NCBI GenBank assembly: GCA_013376985.1
Contig: JACABB010000003.1
Location: 56,714 to 111,179 of the forward strand
DNA: 54,466 nt
Reading direction: 5' to 3'
Source: Bacteroidales bacterium
Lineage (GTDB): Bacteria; Bacteroidota; Bacteroidia; Bacteroidales; Tenuifilaceae
Below, piece after piece: positions 33,253 through 42,119 of this stretch; within the stretch, counting starts at the first letter, position 1, and every line of letters starts with the position of its first letter. A model generated the notes under the pieces. That model searched no databases, was not told where the DNA came from, and was given only the letters and a program-made list of their open reading frames with translations. The position numbers and the translations under genes were made by a program.

Positions 33253-33930
33253 ATGAAAATACTTATTGTTTCAGCTACAGCAAAAGAGAATGGCTTAGCA
33301 ACGGGGCTTGATGTAAAAAAAGGTATTCCAATAAAAGTAAAAGAGTCATTTAATCATGAAGTTGATGTTTTGGTTACTGGAGTCGGTGCTGTTCCAACAA
33401 CCTTTTTTTTAACAAAAGTGGTAGGAAATTATCAACTTATCATAAATATTGGAATTGCTGGATCATACAATCCCATTTATCCCATAGGTTCTGTTGTTTG
33501 TATTAATGAGGAAACTTTTGGTGATTATGGAATTGATGATAGGGGTGTTTTCAAGTCGTTATGTGATGTGAATATTAACGCAAAAGACGAGTTTCCATTT
33601 TTGGGTGATACTCTACATAACCCTTGGCTAAAGGATGCTTTTTTTGAAATAAAACTACCATTGGTAAAAGGAGTTACTCTTTCAACAGTTAGCGGTTCAG
33701 AGGAGGCAATTCGTAAAATTAAAGAGCGGTGGAATGCCGATGTTGAAACAATGGAAAGCGCTTCTGTGTTTTATGTATGTAGATTAATGGATATTAAGTT
33801 TGTATGCTTAAGATCCATTTCAAACATGGTGGAGCCAAGAGATAGAGCAAAATGGGATTTGAAAAATGCCATTAATAACCTCACGCATGAGGTAAGATAT
33901 TTAATAAATAGCATTCGCACAGATTGTTAA
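33253..33930 (+). CDS. mqnB: Futalosine hydrolase
   Basis: MqnB removes the base from futalosine to give dehypoxanthine futalosine in the alternative menaquinone pathway. The 225-residue protein is of the nucleoside phosphorylase/MTA nucleosidase fold, with GVGAVPTTFFLTK, NIGIAGSYNP, the substrate segment ETMESASVFYVC and SNMVEPRDRAKWDL, which is the MqnB form of the late loop. It is followed after 25 bases by mqnD, confirming the pathway. It lies divergent from queD. Confidence 0.93.
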   Translation: MKILIVSATAKENGLATGLDVKKGIPIKVKESFNHEVDVLVTGVGAVPTTFFLTKVVGNYQLIINIGIAGSYNPIYPIGSVVCINEETFGDYGIDDRGVFKSLCDVNINAKDEFPFLGDTLHNPWLKDAFFEIKLPLVKGVTLSTVSGSEEAIRKIKERWNADVETMESASVFYVCRLMDIKFVCLRSISNMVEPRDRAKWDLKNAINNLTHEVRYLINSIRTDC

Positions 33931-33955
33931 CTCTTTGATATAGAAAGATAAAAAT

Positions 33956-34789
33956 ATGAAGTTAAAACTTTGCTTCTCAACTTGTCCAAACGATACATTT
34001 ATGTTCGATGCATTGGTGAATGGTAGAATTGCCAATAATGATTTCACCTTTGATATTCATCTTGGGGATATCGATGAACTAAATCGGTTAGCATTTGATG
34101 GGGCTGCCGATATAACTAAAATAAGTTTTAATGCATTTGCAAAAGTATGCGATAAATACCAACTACTAAACTCTGGTAGTGCATTGGGTAACGGTGTAGG
34201 TCCTTTAGTAATTAGCCGTAGGCTCATTTACCCCGATGAAATAAAACATGCTAAAATTGCAATTCCTGGACTTGAAACAACTGCAAATATGCTATTTACA
34301 ATTGCTTTCCCCGAAGCAAAAAATAAGAAAGTTTATCTCTTTTCAGATATCGAGGAGGCGATTCTATCAAATGAGGTTGATGCAGGTGTGATAATCCATG
34401 AAAATAGATTTACCTATGAGAAAAAGGGACTTAAGAAAATAATAGATCTTGGAGAATACTGGGAAGAACAAACAAAATTACCCATTCCTTTAGGTGGAAT
34501 TGCAATTAAAAGAAGTTTACCTGATAACATCAAAATCAAAATAAATCAACTACTCAGAAAAAGTATTGAACATGCTTTCTCCTACCCAAAGGAATCCTAT
34601 CCGTATGTTAGGAAATATGCTCAAGCTATGGAAGAGGAAGTGATGTACAAACATATTCAACTTTACGTAAATGATTATTCAGTTGATCTAAGAACTAAGG
34701 GGAGAGATGCGATCATTGAGCTATTCAAGCGATCAAGCGAACTTAATCTGATACCCAAAATGGACTATGATATTTTCACAATTAGATAA
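33956..34789 (+). CDS. mqnD: 1,4-dihydroxy-6-naphthoate synthase
   Basis: MqnD turns cyclic dehypoxanthine futalosine into 1,4-dihydroxy-6-naphthoate. The 277-residue protein has the periplasmic-binding-like fold used as an enzyme, starting LKLCFSTCPNDTFMFDAL, with GSALGNGVGPLVIS, IAIPGLETTANML, DAGVIIHENRFTY and LPIPLGGIAI, all typical. It lacks a signal peptide, as expected for a cytoplasmic enzyme. It forms an operon with mqnB; mqnA, mqnC and mqnE are outside the window. Confidence 0.95.
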   Translation: MKLKLCFSTCPNDTFMFDALVNGRIANNDFTFDIHLGDIDELNRLAFDGAADITKISFNAFAKVCDKYQLLNSGSALGNGVGPLVISRRLIYPDEIKHAKIAIPGLETTANMLFTIAFPEAKNKKVYLFSDIEEAILSNEVDAGVIIHENRFTYEKKGLKKIIDLGEYWEEQTKLPIPLGGIAIKRSLPDNIKIKINQLLRKSIEHAFSYPKESYPYVRKYAQAMEEEVMYKHIQLYVNDYSVDLRTKGRDAIIELFKRSSELNLIPKMDYDIFTIR

Positions 34790-34811
34790 AAAATGATTTG
34801 GCTTCTGATTT

Positions 34812-35891
34812 TTAATCCTTCCCAGAATATGAACGTTTAAAAATGGCATCCCATGCCCCAAGCGCAGGTTTTGGATTAAAATCCTTATCCACCAATCCCA
34901 TATATGAAAACAAGGTAATATTCGAAGGCACATTAGGCGGTAATGCTGAAATATCAATATCCGTAAATGTTAGCTGAAATACAGCAATGGCACTCACCTG
35001 ATCAAGTAATTGAGCTTGCCGATTAATATAATCACTCTGCTTTTCCGGTGTACCAGTAAAATTATTTACTGTTGCCGAAGACCAACCCCCTTCGGAAATA
35101 AACACAGGCAATAATTTTCCGATCACCAATTTGGAATAATAATCCAAGGGAATATCCTGAGGTTTATCAAACCCAAAATATGGGTATGACGACATGCCCA
35201 ACTCTTCAATAAAAGGGAAATCAGTAAAATCCTGAGCAATTGAATTGGGAGTGCCATTACCCAATTTCCCCCATGCATAATCCACTTGAATACTCACGCT
35301 CAACTTTGCGTGTGAATCACAGGCACGTACTTCTATTGCGGCATCGTTAGCTGCCTTTTTTACGCCTTGGTAGATTGAATCGGGTGAAGCCCCACGAATA
35401 AGATTAGTTTCCAATGCAAGTCCCAAATGATCGGGTTGCAAAACACTATCCATAACAAAAGTAAAACGCCTGTATAAACGCTGCACATCGGGCTGAGCAA
35501 TGCTCTTATGACGAGCCACCAGTGCCAGTGCATCCGATCCACGATTTAGTCCATTAGCAGGATCGATATAAACCCATAATTTGAAATTTTTGGTACGATA
35601 ATAATCGACCAACCCCTTGTAATTATTAATCACATACGTTTTTGGTGACATTCCATTATACAAGGAATCCCAAGGGACTTCGGTTGTAATCATTGCAGCA
35701 TCAGCTCGCTGCTCCCATAAATGCAACGATTGAATTACCAAATCAAACTCTATTCGGGGTGCTGAACTCTGAAAACCCATTCGGTAAGTACGTGTGTTTA
35801 GCGGCTTTTCTGATTCTTTACTACATGAAATAAATAGCACACTGCAAATCAGGAAGAAAAACCATAAACGTTTTATTTCGATAATCTTCAT
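34812..35891 (-). CDS. Lipoprotein with glycosidase-like TIM barrel
   Basis: The 359-residue precursor has a lipoprotein signal (LICSVLFISC, lipidated Cys23). The mature domain shows the strand ends of a clan-A-like TIM barrel: MGFQSSAPRIEFD, AAMITTEVPW, KLWVYIDPANGLN, HLGLALETNLI (candidate acid/base Glu), LSVSIQVDYAWG, ELGMSSYPYFG, PVFISEGGW (candidate nucleophile Glu) and AVFQLTFTDID. This resembles endo-acting hydrolases such as the GH53 type, but I cannot assign a GH family. It is probably on the periplasmic or outer face of the outer membrane. Base composition is slightly richer in GC than its neighbours. It ends 22 bases from mqnD. Confidence 0.7.
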   Translation of the reverse strand: MKIIEIKRLWFFFLICSVLFISCSKESEKPLNTRTYRMGFQSSAPRIEFDLVIQSLHLWEQRADAAMITTEVPWDSLYNGMSPKTYVINNYKGLVDYYRTKNFKLWVYIDPANGLNRGSDALALVARHKSIAQPDVQRLYRRFTFVMDSVLQPDHLGLALETNLIRGASPDSIYQGVKKAANDAAIEVRACDSHAKLSVSIQVDYAWGKLGNGTPNSIAQDFTDFPFIEELGMSSYPYFGFDKPQDIPLDYYSKLVIGKLLPVFISEGGWSSATVNNFTGTPEKQSDYINRQAQLLDQVSAIAVFQLTFTDIDISALPPNVPSNITLFSYMGLVDKDFNPKPALGAWDAIFKRSYSGKD

Positions 35892-35980
35892 AAATCTTTG
35901 CTTAAAAAATGTGTAAATACAGGATTTATTGATATTTCAATCTTCTTATCACATGACATATCTTTAAATTTTTCTCTCCA

Positions 35981-36673
35981 TTACTCAATTTCTGCAATAT
36001 TCTGTATTAAATCCTCAATAAATCCAGTTCTATCAGAATCTGAATCAAAAGGCAAAGCACTTTCAACACCTTCAGTTAGACCCTCATTCTTCAATAGATT
36101 TTGGCATTCCTTTTTTAAATATGCTTTTACGATTAAATTAGCATTTCTGATACTGGTTAATATTTCAAGACAATTATCTAGTATATAAATAATATCCTCA
36201 AAATCGTGACTTTGTCTTAAATCATTTCCGCCTCTACTTCTATGTGCAGCGAATTTCGAGGCTAAGTAGTACTCTGGAGTAAATACAAATATTTCGATAC
36301 CACTAGGCAGTACTTTTGCCATTCTATTCTCGATTCCGTCATGATACCATTGGTTGCTAAATCCAAGTACAGCTGAATCGGCTGGCATTACATCAACTTT
36401 AATGCCTTTATAAATCTTTCGGCAAATTGGTGCTCCTATTGAAGTATCGTGTGCAAAACCTTTTGCTCTTAATTTTTCTTCTAATCTCGAATGTTCAATT
36501 CTTGAGTTTAATTCTATTACACAGTCTACATCAAGTGTTGGTCTAATATCTGAGGCAGCAGGGTCACTAGCATATAGTTCAGCCACAGCACCCCCAACAA
36601 ATACTATATTTTCTTTTAGTTCGCCTAAACCATTGGCTACTGTTTGTAGCATCATAATATTTACACTAGGCAT
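35981..36673 (-). CDS. AbiEii-like nucleotidyltransferase (toxin candidate)
   Basis: The start at 36673 (MPSVNIMMLQTV, 230 residues) overlaps the upstream gene by eight bases (ATGCCTAG). The domain is a minimal nucleotidyltransferase: FVGGAVAELYASD, then TLDVDCVIEL with the two metal Asp residues, then KVDVMPAD with a third. The C-terminal part (YYLASKFAAHRSRGGNDLRQSHDFEDIIYIL) matches the AbiEii/AbiGii (MenT-like) helical region. Such enzymes block translation by adding nucleotides to tRNA in known type IV-like systems. With its overlapping HTH partner it is likely a two-gene toxin-antitoxin or phage-defence unit. Confidence 0.8.
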   Translation of the reverse strand: MPSVNIMMLQTVANGLGELKENIVFVGGAVAELYASDPAASDIRPTLDVDCVIELNSRIEHSRLEEKLRAKGFAHDTSIGAPICRKIYKGIKVDVMPADSAVLGFSNQWYHDGIENRMAKVLPSGIEIFVFTPEYYLASKFAAHRSRGGNDLRQSHDFEDIIYILDNCLEILTSIRNANLIVKAYLKKECQNLLKNEGLTEGVESALPFDSDSDRTGFIEDLIQNIAEIE

Positions 36674-37187
36674 TTTGCAACCGTTTTTCAAGTTCATCTA
36701 TAGCTATCTTTATCTCTCTTGTGCGCCCAACCCTTATTGTGTCTATAATTACAAGGAGTTCATAGAATATATTATCATTTTGAACGGTTGCTGGTAAAGT
36801 TTTATAAAGAGGTTCTATTGCCTGTCCTCGTTGTTCACCTTTAGCGTAAGGCCATACATAAACATCATTTCCCGATGAGATTTGCACATTAATTGGATAT
36901 GCAGAATGTGCAGTTGGTATTCCTCTCACAATAGCACCTGGTTCGGCAGGAAAAACATACTTTAAACCGTAAATCAAAAACTCCTTAAACGAATTAATGT
37001 GCACCTTTCTTTTTTTAGCATCAATTAATCCTGCTATTTTACATCTATTTAATACTTCTGTCACTTCAGATGCGCTTATTTGTAATGAATATGCTATATC
37101 TGAATTCCTCCAGTTATCATGCTTTAAGGCTATTATTTTCAATAGCACTGCTATGTCTTGGGGGCGCATCCCATTGTGTTTTTTCAT
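36666..37187 (-). CDS. Winged-helix partner of the nucleotidyltransferase (antitoxin candidate)
   Basis: The 173-residue protein begins with a winged helix-turn-helix (about 8-70: MRPQDIAVLLKIIAL, NSDIAYSLQISASEVTEVLN, AGLIDAKKRKVHI). A second domain follows (about 70-173) with VFPAEPGAIVRGIPTAHSA, which has an AbiEi-like flavour, ending in a charged helix. It is the first gene of the pair and has a 26-base near-perfect palindrome 17 bases before its ATG, so it probably represses its own operon. AbiEi antitoxins have the same wHTH plus second-domain layout, though the sequence family may differ. Confidence 0.75.
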   Translation of the reverse strand: MKKHNGMRPQDIAVLLKIIALKHDNWRNSDIAYSLQISASEVTEVLNRCKIAGLIDAKKRKVHINSFKEFLIYGLKYVFPAEPGAIVRGIPTAHSAYPINVQISSGNDVYVWPYAKGEQRGQAIEPLYKTLPATVQNDNIFYELLVIIDTIRVGRTREIKIAIDELEKRLQNA

Positions 37188-37204
37188 CCTTACTTCATTT
37201 TTTC

Positions 37205-37230
37205 AATTCGCGATTCGCGAATTGCGAATT
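37205..37230. promoter_or_regulatory. 26-bp palindromic operator of the HTH/NTase pair
   Basis: The 26 bases from AATTCGCG through the exact core palindrome ATTCGCGAAT to TGCGAATT match their reverse complement at 24 positions. It lies between a TATTTTTG -7 box (37245-37238, minus strand) and the ATG at 37187, about where transcription would start. It is a good autorepression site for the winged-helix protein. Confidence 0.75.
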
Positions 37231-37287
37231 AATTATCCAAAAATAAGGAAAATATTTTCCCGAAAGAATATTTGGTTTGATAAAAAA

Positions 37288-37315
37288 CAAAAAAGGCATC
37301 TCTCGATGCCTTTTA
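37288..37315 (-). terminator. Terminator of gdhA
   Basis: On the minus strand AAAAGGCATC-GAGA-GATGCCTTTT followed by TTGTTTTTT, 21 bases after the gdhA stop. A typical strong intrinsic terminator. Confidence 0.88.
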
Positions 37316-37336
37316 TATTATATAAAGAAAGTGTGA

Positions 37337-38674
37337 TTATACTAAACCTTGGTCTAACATAGCGTTGGCAACCTTTAGGAAACCTGCAACGTTAGCACCT
37401 TTTACGTAGTTAATGTAACCATCTTTTTCTTTACCATATTTAACACATGATTCATGAATGCTCTTCATGATTTGGTGTAAGCGAGCATCAACCTCTTCGC
37501 TCATCCAACTTAGTTTCATGCTGTTTTGTGACATTTCAAGACCGGAAGTAGCAACACCACCTGCATTAGCAGCTTTACCTGGGGCAAATAGAACTTTACC
37601 ATGGTGGAATACTTCAACTGCTTCTGGTGTGCAAGGCATATTAGCACCTTCAGCAACACACATACAACCATTCTTTACTAATGTTTCAGCATCAGCTTTA
37701 CCTAACTCATTTTGAGTAGCACAAGGCATAGCTACATCTACTTTTACTTCCCACGGACGTTTACCAGCGAAGAATTTTGAGCCAGCAAATTTCTTTGAAT
37801 AAGGCTCAACGATATCTTGGTTAGAGGCGCGAAGATCAAGTAAGAAAGCAATTTTATCACCACTGATTCCATCCTCATCAAGAATATAACCATCTGGCCC
37901 AGAAATGGTAACAACTTTACCTCCTAATTCTGTTACTTTAATAGCAGCACCCCAAGCTACGTTACCGAAACCTGAAATAGCAACCCTTTTACCTTTAAAA
38001 CTAGCACCTTTGGTAGCAAGCATTTCTTGAGCAAAATAGGTAGCACCAAAACCAGTAGCTTCTGGACGAATTAATGAACCACCCCAGTTGATACCTTTTC
38101 CAGTTAAAACGCCTGTATTCTCTTTTTTTAGTTTTCTGTACATACCGTATAGGAAACCAATCTCACGACCGCCAACTCCGATATCACCAGCAGGTACGTC
38201 AGTCTCAGGACCAATGTGAGCAGCTAGTTCTAACATGAATGATTGACAGAAACGCATAACTTCAGCGTCTGAACGTCCTTTAGGGTTGAAATCGCTACCA
38301 CCCTTTGCACCACCCATAGGAAGAGTAGTTAAAGAATTCTTGAAGATTTGCTCAAAACCTAAGAATTTCAAGATTGAAAGGTTAACACTAGGGTGGAAAC
38401 GAAGGCCACCTTTGTAAGGTCCAATAGCGTTGTTAAACTGAACGCGATAAGCAAGGTTTACATGAATATTTCCTTCATCATCCATCCAAGGTACCTTAAA
38501 GGTAAATATTCTGTCTGGCTCAACAATTCTTTCAATGATTTTTGCTGATTCAAACTGAGGGTTTTGATTGTAAACTTCCTCAATTGACTCTAATACTTCA
38601 CGTACTGCTTGTAGATATTCCACTTCACCAGGGTGTTTTTTCTCAAGCTCAGTCATTAATTTGTTAACATTCAT
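37337..38674 (-). CDS. gdhA: NADP-type glutamate dehydrogenase
   Basis: GdhA joins ammonium and 2-oxoglutarate to make glutamate. The 445-residue protein is of the hexameric 50-kDa bacterial type, with LGFEQIFKNSLTTLPMGGAK around the catalytic Lys, GPETDVPAGDIGVGGREIG, the Rossmann GFGNVAWGAA, and MPCATQNEL. Length and motifs are complete. A possible promoter (TTTG, 20 bases, TATCATTT) lies within 38675-38760. It neighbours korAB, which make or use 2-oxoglutarate, though they are separate transcription units. Confidence 0.96.
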   Translation of the reverse strand: MNVNKLMTELEKKHPGEVEYLQAVREVLESIEEVYNQNPQFESAKIIERIVEPDRIFTFKVPWMDDEGNIHVNLAYRVQFNNAIGPYKGGLRFHPSVNLSILKFLGFEQIFKNSLTTLPMGGAKGGSDFNPKGRSDAEVMRFCQSFMLELAAHIGPETDVPAGDIGVGGREIGFLYGMYRKLKKENTGVLTGKGINWGGSLIRPEATGFGATYFAQEMLATKGASFKGKRVAISGFGNVAWGAAIKVTELGGKVVTISGPDGYILDEDGISGDKIAFLLDLRASNQDIVEPYSKKFAGSKFFAGKRPWEVKVDVAMPCATQNELGKADAETLVKNGCMCVAEGANMPCTPEAVEVFHHGKVLFAPGKAANAGGVATSGLEMSQNSMKLSWMSEEVDARLHQIMKSIHESCVKYGKEKDGYINYVKGANVAGFLKVANAMLDQGLV

Positions 38675-38996
38675 TGCTTTAGTTTTAGTAGTAAATTATA
38701 GAAATCAGTTTGTTATAATAAATGATATTTTTCTGTAAAATCGGAAGCAAATTTTGCCCTTTTAATTTGAATTTCAAAGTAAAAATGTCATATCAAAACA
38801 TGATAAAAAACATTTTAGTGAATTTTAACTCAACAAAAAACATCCTTAAATAACAATCTGGTTTCAATACTGGATTAAATAATTAATTCCATTAAACTAA
38901 TGGGATTAATTTACTCTTTTTATGTTTTTCATCAAACTTAATAGAGCAATAAAAACCTACAAAAACTATTCTTTTAAATTTTCCCCATACCCTTAA
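38675..38996. other. AT-rich gap before gdhA
   Basis: The 322 bases hold the gdhA leader and promoter region (candidate boxes TTTG and TATCATTT on the minus strand, about 38720-38760) and the end of the receiver-PPDK gene. I see no small gene, hairpin or repeat in the remainder. Confidence 0.4.
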
Positions 38997-41987
38997 TTAG
39001 TTCTCGCTCACCTTTTCTGGTTTAAATATTACACCTTTATTGCTCTTACCATCAATCTGAATAACAAGATGTTTATCGAATTTAATACACCGCAAATGTT
39101 CCGTTTCAAAAAATGATTTTTGAGAATTCAGAAATGCTACATCATACTTTCCATCATTAATGTACGGGTTGATAGTAAGGTAACCAACTCTAAACGATGT
39201 TAGATTTTGAAAGAAGTGAGTTCCTTGACTTGGATCTACTTTGAAGTTATCCAACCCTGATTCAACAATTACTCTTGCTTCCGATATTTGAGACCATTTT
39301 ATTGGAATACCCAACCATGGATCACTACTACCCCATCGGCCTGGTCCTACTAAAACATAATTTCTCTTTAAGTCGATATATTTTTGATTTACGGCCTCCA
39401 CTTCTTTAGCAATCTCCTGTGTATGAGAGGGATTAAATTTTTCTGGTTTAACATAAACAAAATCAGTGATATTATTGATAACCCCATGTCCAAGTGCTGA
39501 ACGCGAAAACAGCAACGCTTTCTCACAATCAATATCACTCCATAGGAACTCCTCAGTTTGCTCATTCTCGACTATAGGGCGAATCTGGAGAAAATTAAAA
39601 ATTTTAGGCCAACCCGGTGGAGTATCTAAGTTTACAGCAAATTCTATCTCAATTGGGTTATTCATCTCCTTCTGACCAATTTCAAGTAAAGTTTGTATAA
39701 TTTCTGCAAGGGGAAACGTTTTGTGTTTCAGTATACTTGAAAAGGTAACTAACTTAGTACCACCCTCATAAAAACCATCACGAAGTGTTTGGTTATGATA
39801 ATCATAAGTTGATACTACATGGCAAAAATCGGGATAATTTATTGCTTCCTTGATATCAAATTTAAGGATATTAACACCATCATCTACCGAGGGTACAAAC
39901 GATTCTGGTCGCATATCCAGAGCATAGAATTGTTTCTGGGTTTGCCTAAGAGCCATTTCTGGCGATGAAAGTTGTAATATTTTTTTGGGGTATTTAGGAG
40001 AAAATCTTAAAGCTCCGCCGCCATCAACAATAAGTTTTCCAAGACCATATCCAACAGTTGCAATTCCATCATGCGCCTTTTCGGAGCCAATTGGGTAAAA
40101 ATTAATTGATCGTGCAACTCCTGAAAATGTAGGAAAAAAGATATCTCCTCGCCGATTCCCACAAATTTCTTGTATTACAATACCCATTTTTTCCTCATCA
40201 ATTACATTCGAGGTGGCAGCCATGTATGCTTTGCTACTCCTAAAATAAACTGATGCATAAACGCTTTTTATTGCTTGGCAAATCATTCTATGCATTGTAT
40301 CTACATCTTCAACCAAAGGAACCATATATGTTGAATAAATTCCAGCAAATGGTTGATAATGTGAATCTTCAAGTTTACTCGACGAGCGAATTGCAAGCGA
40401 ATTCTTCATTGAACTTGCAATTGTTTTTAAATCAACTTTGAGGCGCTCGGGAAGGTTAGCCTCCAAAAATCGGTTAAGAATATCTTTATCGGGTAGATCT
40501 GAAAGTGCTACTTTATAAAGTTTATTGTCCTCCATGAATTCATCAAAGAATTCAGTGCTTATAACAACTGTTCGTGGAATGCTGATTATTACGTTTTCGA
40601 ACTTCTCAAATAACTTATTATCTTTAATAATTGAATTGATAAATGCTAATCCCCTTGCTTTACCTCCAATAGATTCTTCACCTATTCGTGAAAAGAATGA
40701 GTATTCATCAAAACTATTCCTATCAAATTTTGCAATAATACCCCTCCCTTTACTTAGCCTATATGAGGAAATTGATTGATATATAAATTTTCTAAGTTCA
40801 GATATAGATCTAAAATCATTTACTGTTAATGGTTTACAAAGTTGTGCTATTGAGAAGAGGGCTCTGGCATTTAACCATTTCGAAATATGATTTTGACTTG
40901 TATGGTATTGGAAAGAATCATCTGGCACATTAAGTATTTGTTGTTGTAGGTGCTGAAGATCAGTAGCTCTACAAATTTCCTTCATGGTTTTGGGATCACG
41001 GAATATAAAATCGCCAAATCCAAATTGGCTTATAATGTAATCCCTAAGTTCAATATTTAATGTTTTGGAATTTTTGTAAATAAACCCCACTCCCATCTCA
41101 TCAGCATAGGATTTATTGGAGATATCAGATGATTGCAGGATAAAAGGCATATAAGGATCTTCCTCTTTTACCTGTTTACAGAGCAGTAATCCTGCCATTG
41201 ACTCTGAGTTGCGCTTATTATCAATCTTATAATTAATGTCTGAAATAATACCAAGTATATTTGCTTTATATTTATCGTAAAAACTCTTTGCCTCTTCAAA
41301 ATTTGTTGCTAGTAGAATTTTGGGTCTTCCTCTCAACCTTAGCATTCTTTGATGCTCATTCAGTGCCTCCTTCATGAAGCTCTTTGATTGCCTAAAAATG
41401 ATTTTATAGATATTCGGCAGAAAAACCGAGTAATATCTTACAGAATCTTCAACAAGGATTATTGCTTGAACGCCTATATGCTGGAGGTCATACTCTGCAT
41501 TCATTTTATCTTCAATTAGCTTAATAATTGCTAAAAGGATATCCGCATTACCTAACCAACAGAAAACATAGTCAACAGCGCTTAAATCCTCTTTTTGCAA
41601 CCTTAAGGAAACATCTTTTGAGTAAGGAGTTAGGACAACAATTGGGATTTCTGGATACCTTGACTTAAGCAACCGCGCAAGGTTAAAAGCATCCATATCG
41701 CTGATATTGAGCATGGAAATGATAAGATCTATCTTTTCCTCCTGCAATATAGTAAGAACCTCTCGGGATGAATGAGCCTGAATAAATGTTGGTGGATATC
41801 TTAAACTAAGGGAAACGTATTCGTTGAAAATTTGCTCATCAATACGACCATCCTCCTCAAGCATAAACGCATCGTAACTGCTACAAATAAGCAATATTTT
41901 ATGAATACGCTTTTGCATCAACTTATCGAACGAAGTATCGCCAAAATCTAGTCCAAGTGTGTTGAGATAAGGTTGTGAATAAGGCAT
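38997..41987 (-). CDS. Receiver-like/PEP-synthase ATP-grasp fusion
   Basis: I place the start at 41987 (MPYSQPYLNTL, 996 residues); the longer frame begins with GTG inside the korB terminator. Residues about 20-150 look like a response-regulator receiver, but the phospho-accepting position reads LIISMLNISD with Ser instead of Asp. A second receiver-like unit (about 165-320) keeps the Asp (LGIISDINY). From about 440 on the protein is a PPDK/PEP-synthase N-terminal ATP-grasp domain (IGGKARGLAFINS, NSLAIRSSSKLEDS, the late LQIRPIV). The swivelling phospho-His and PEP-binding domains are absent. The architecture is found in Bacteroidota; its reaction is unknown, perhaps a phosphotransfer to a regulator. 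Confidence 0.8.
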   Translation of the reverse strand: MPYSQPYLNTLGLDFGDTSFDKLMQKRIHKILLICSSYDAFMLEEDGRIDEQIFNEYVSLSLRYPPTFIQAHSSREVLTILQEEKIDLIISMLNISDMDAFNLARLLKSRYPEIPIVVLTPYSKDVSLRLQKEDLSAVDYVFCWLGNADILLAIIKLIEDKMNAEYDLQHIGVQAIILVEDSVRYYSVFLPNIYKIIFRQSKSFMKEALNEHQRMLRLRGRPKILLATNFEEAKSFYDKYKANILGIISDINYKIDNKRNSESMAGLLLCKQVKEEDPYMPFILQSSDISNKSYADEMGVGFIYKNSKTLNIELRDYIISQFGFGDFIFRDPKTMKEICRATDLQHLQQQILNVPDDSFQYHTSQNHISKWLNARALFSIAQLCKPLTVNDFRSISELRKFIYQSISSYRLSKGRGIIAKFDRNSFDEYSFFSRIGEESIGGKARGLAFINSIIKDNKLFEKFENVIISIPRTVVISTEFFDEFMEDNKLYKVALSDLPDKDILNRFLEANLPERLKVDLKTIASSMKNSLAIRSSSKLEDSHYQPFAGIYSTYMVPLVEDVDTMHRMICQAIKSVYASVYFRSSKAYMAATSNVIDEEKMGIVIQEICGNRRGDIFFPTFSGVARSINFYPIGSEKAHDGIATVGYGLGKLIVDGGGALRFSPKYPKKILQLSSPEMALRQTQKQFYALDMRPESFVPSVDDGVNILKFDIKEAINYPDFCHVVSTYDYHNQTLRDGFYEGGTKLVTFSSILKHKTFPLAEIIQTLLEIGQKEMNNPIEIEFAVNLDTPPGWPKIFNFLQIRPIVENEQTEEFLWSDIDCEKALLFSRSALGHGVINNITDFVYVKPEKFNPSHTQEIAKEVEAVNQKYIDLKRNYVLVGPGRWGSSDPWLGIPIKWSQISEARVIVESGLDNFKVDPSQGTHFFQNLTSFRVGYLTINPYINDGKYDVAFLNSQKSFFETEHLRCIKFDKHLVIQIDGKSNKGVIFKPEKVSEN

Positions 41988-42064
41988 CTGGGAAAAATTT
42001 GAAGCGTCAAAGATAACTGTTTTAAACGGTTGAATCAATAACGAATTAAGTAAAGGTTTAATAC

Positions 42065-42098
42065 AAAAAAGGAGGCGTGAACAAATCACGCCCCCTTT
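42065..42098 (-). terminator. Terminator of korAB
   Basis: On the minus strand AAAGGGGGCGTGA-TTTGT-TCACGCCTCCTTT followed by TTTG, with one mismatch in a 13-bp stem, 22 bases after the korB stop. It also excludes the GTG at 42089 as a true start of the next gene. Confidence 0.9.
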
Positions 42099-42119
42099 AA
42101 TTATATATCAAATGTTAGA

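Noticed and set aside
35898-36188. Plus-strand frame of 96 codons
   Set aside because: It is largely antisense to the nucleotidyltransferase gene and lacks recognisable features.
41988-42089. GTG start of the receiver-PPDK gene at 42089
   Set aside because: The codon lies within the korB terminator stem; MPYSQPY at 41987 is the likely start.
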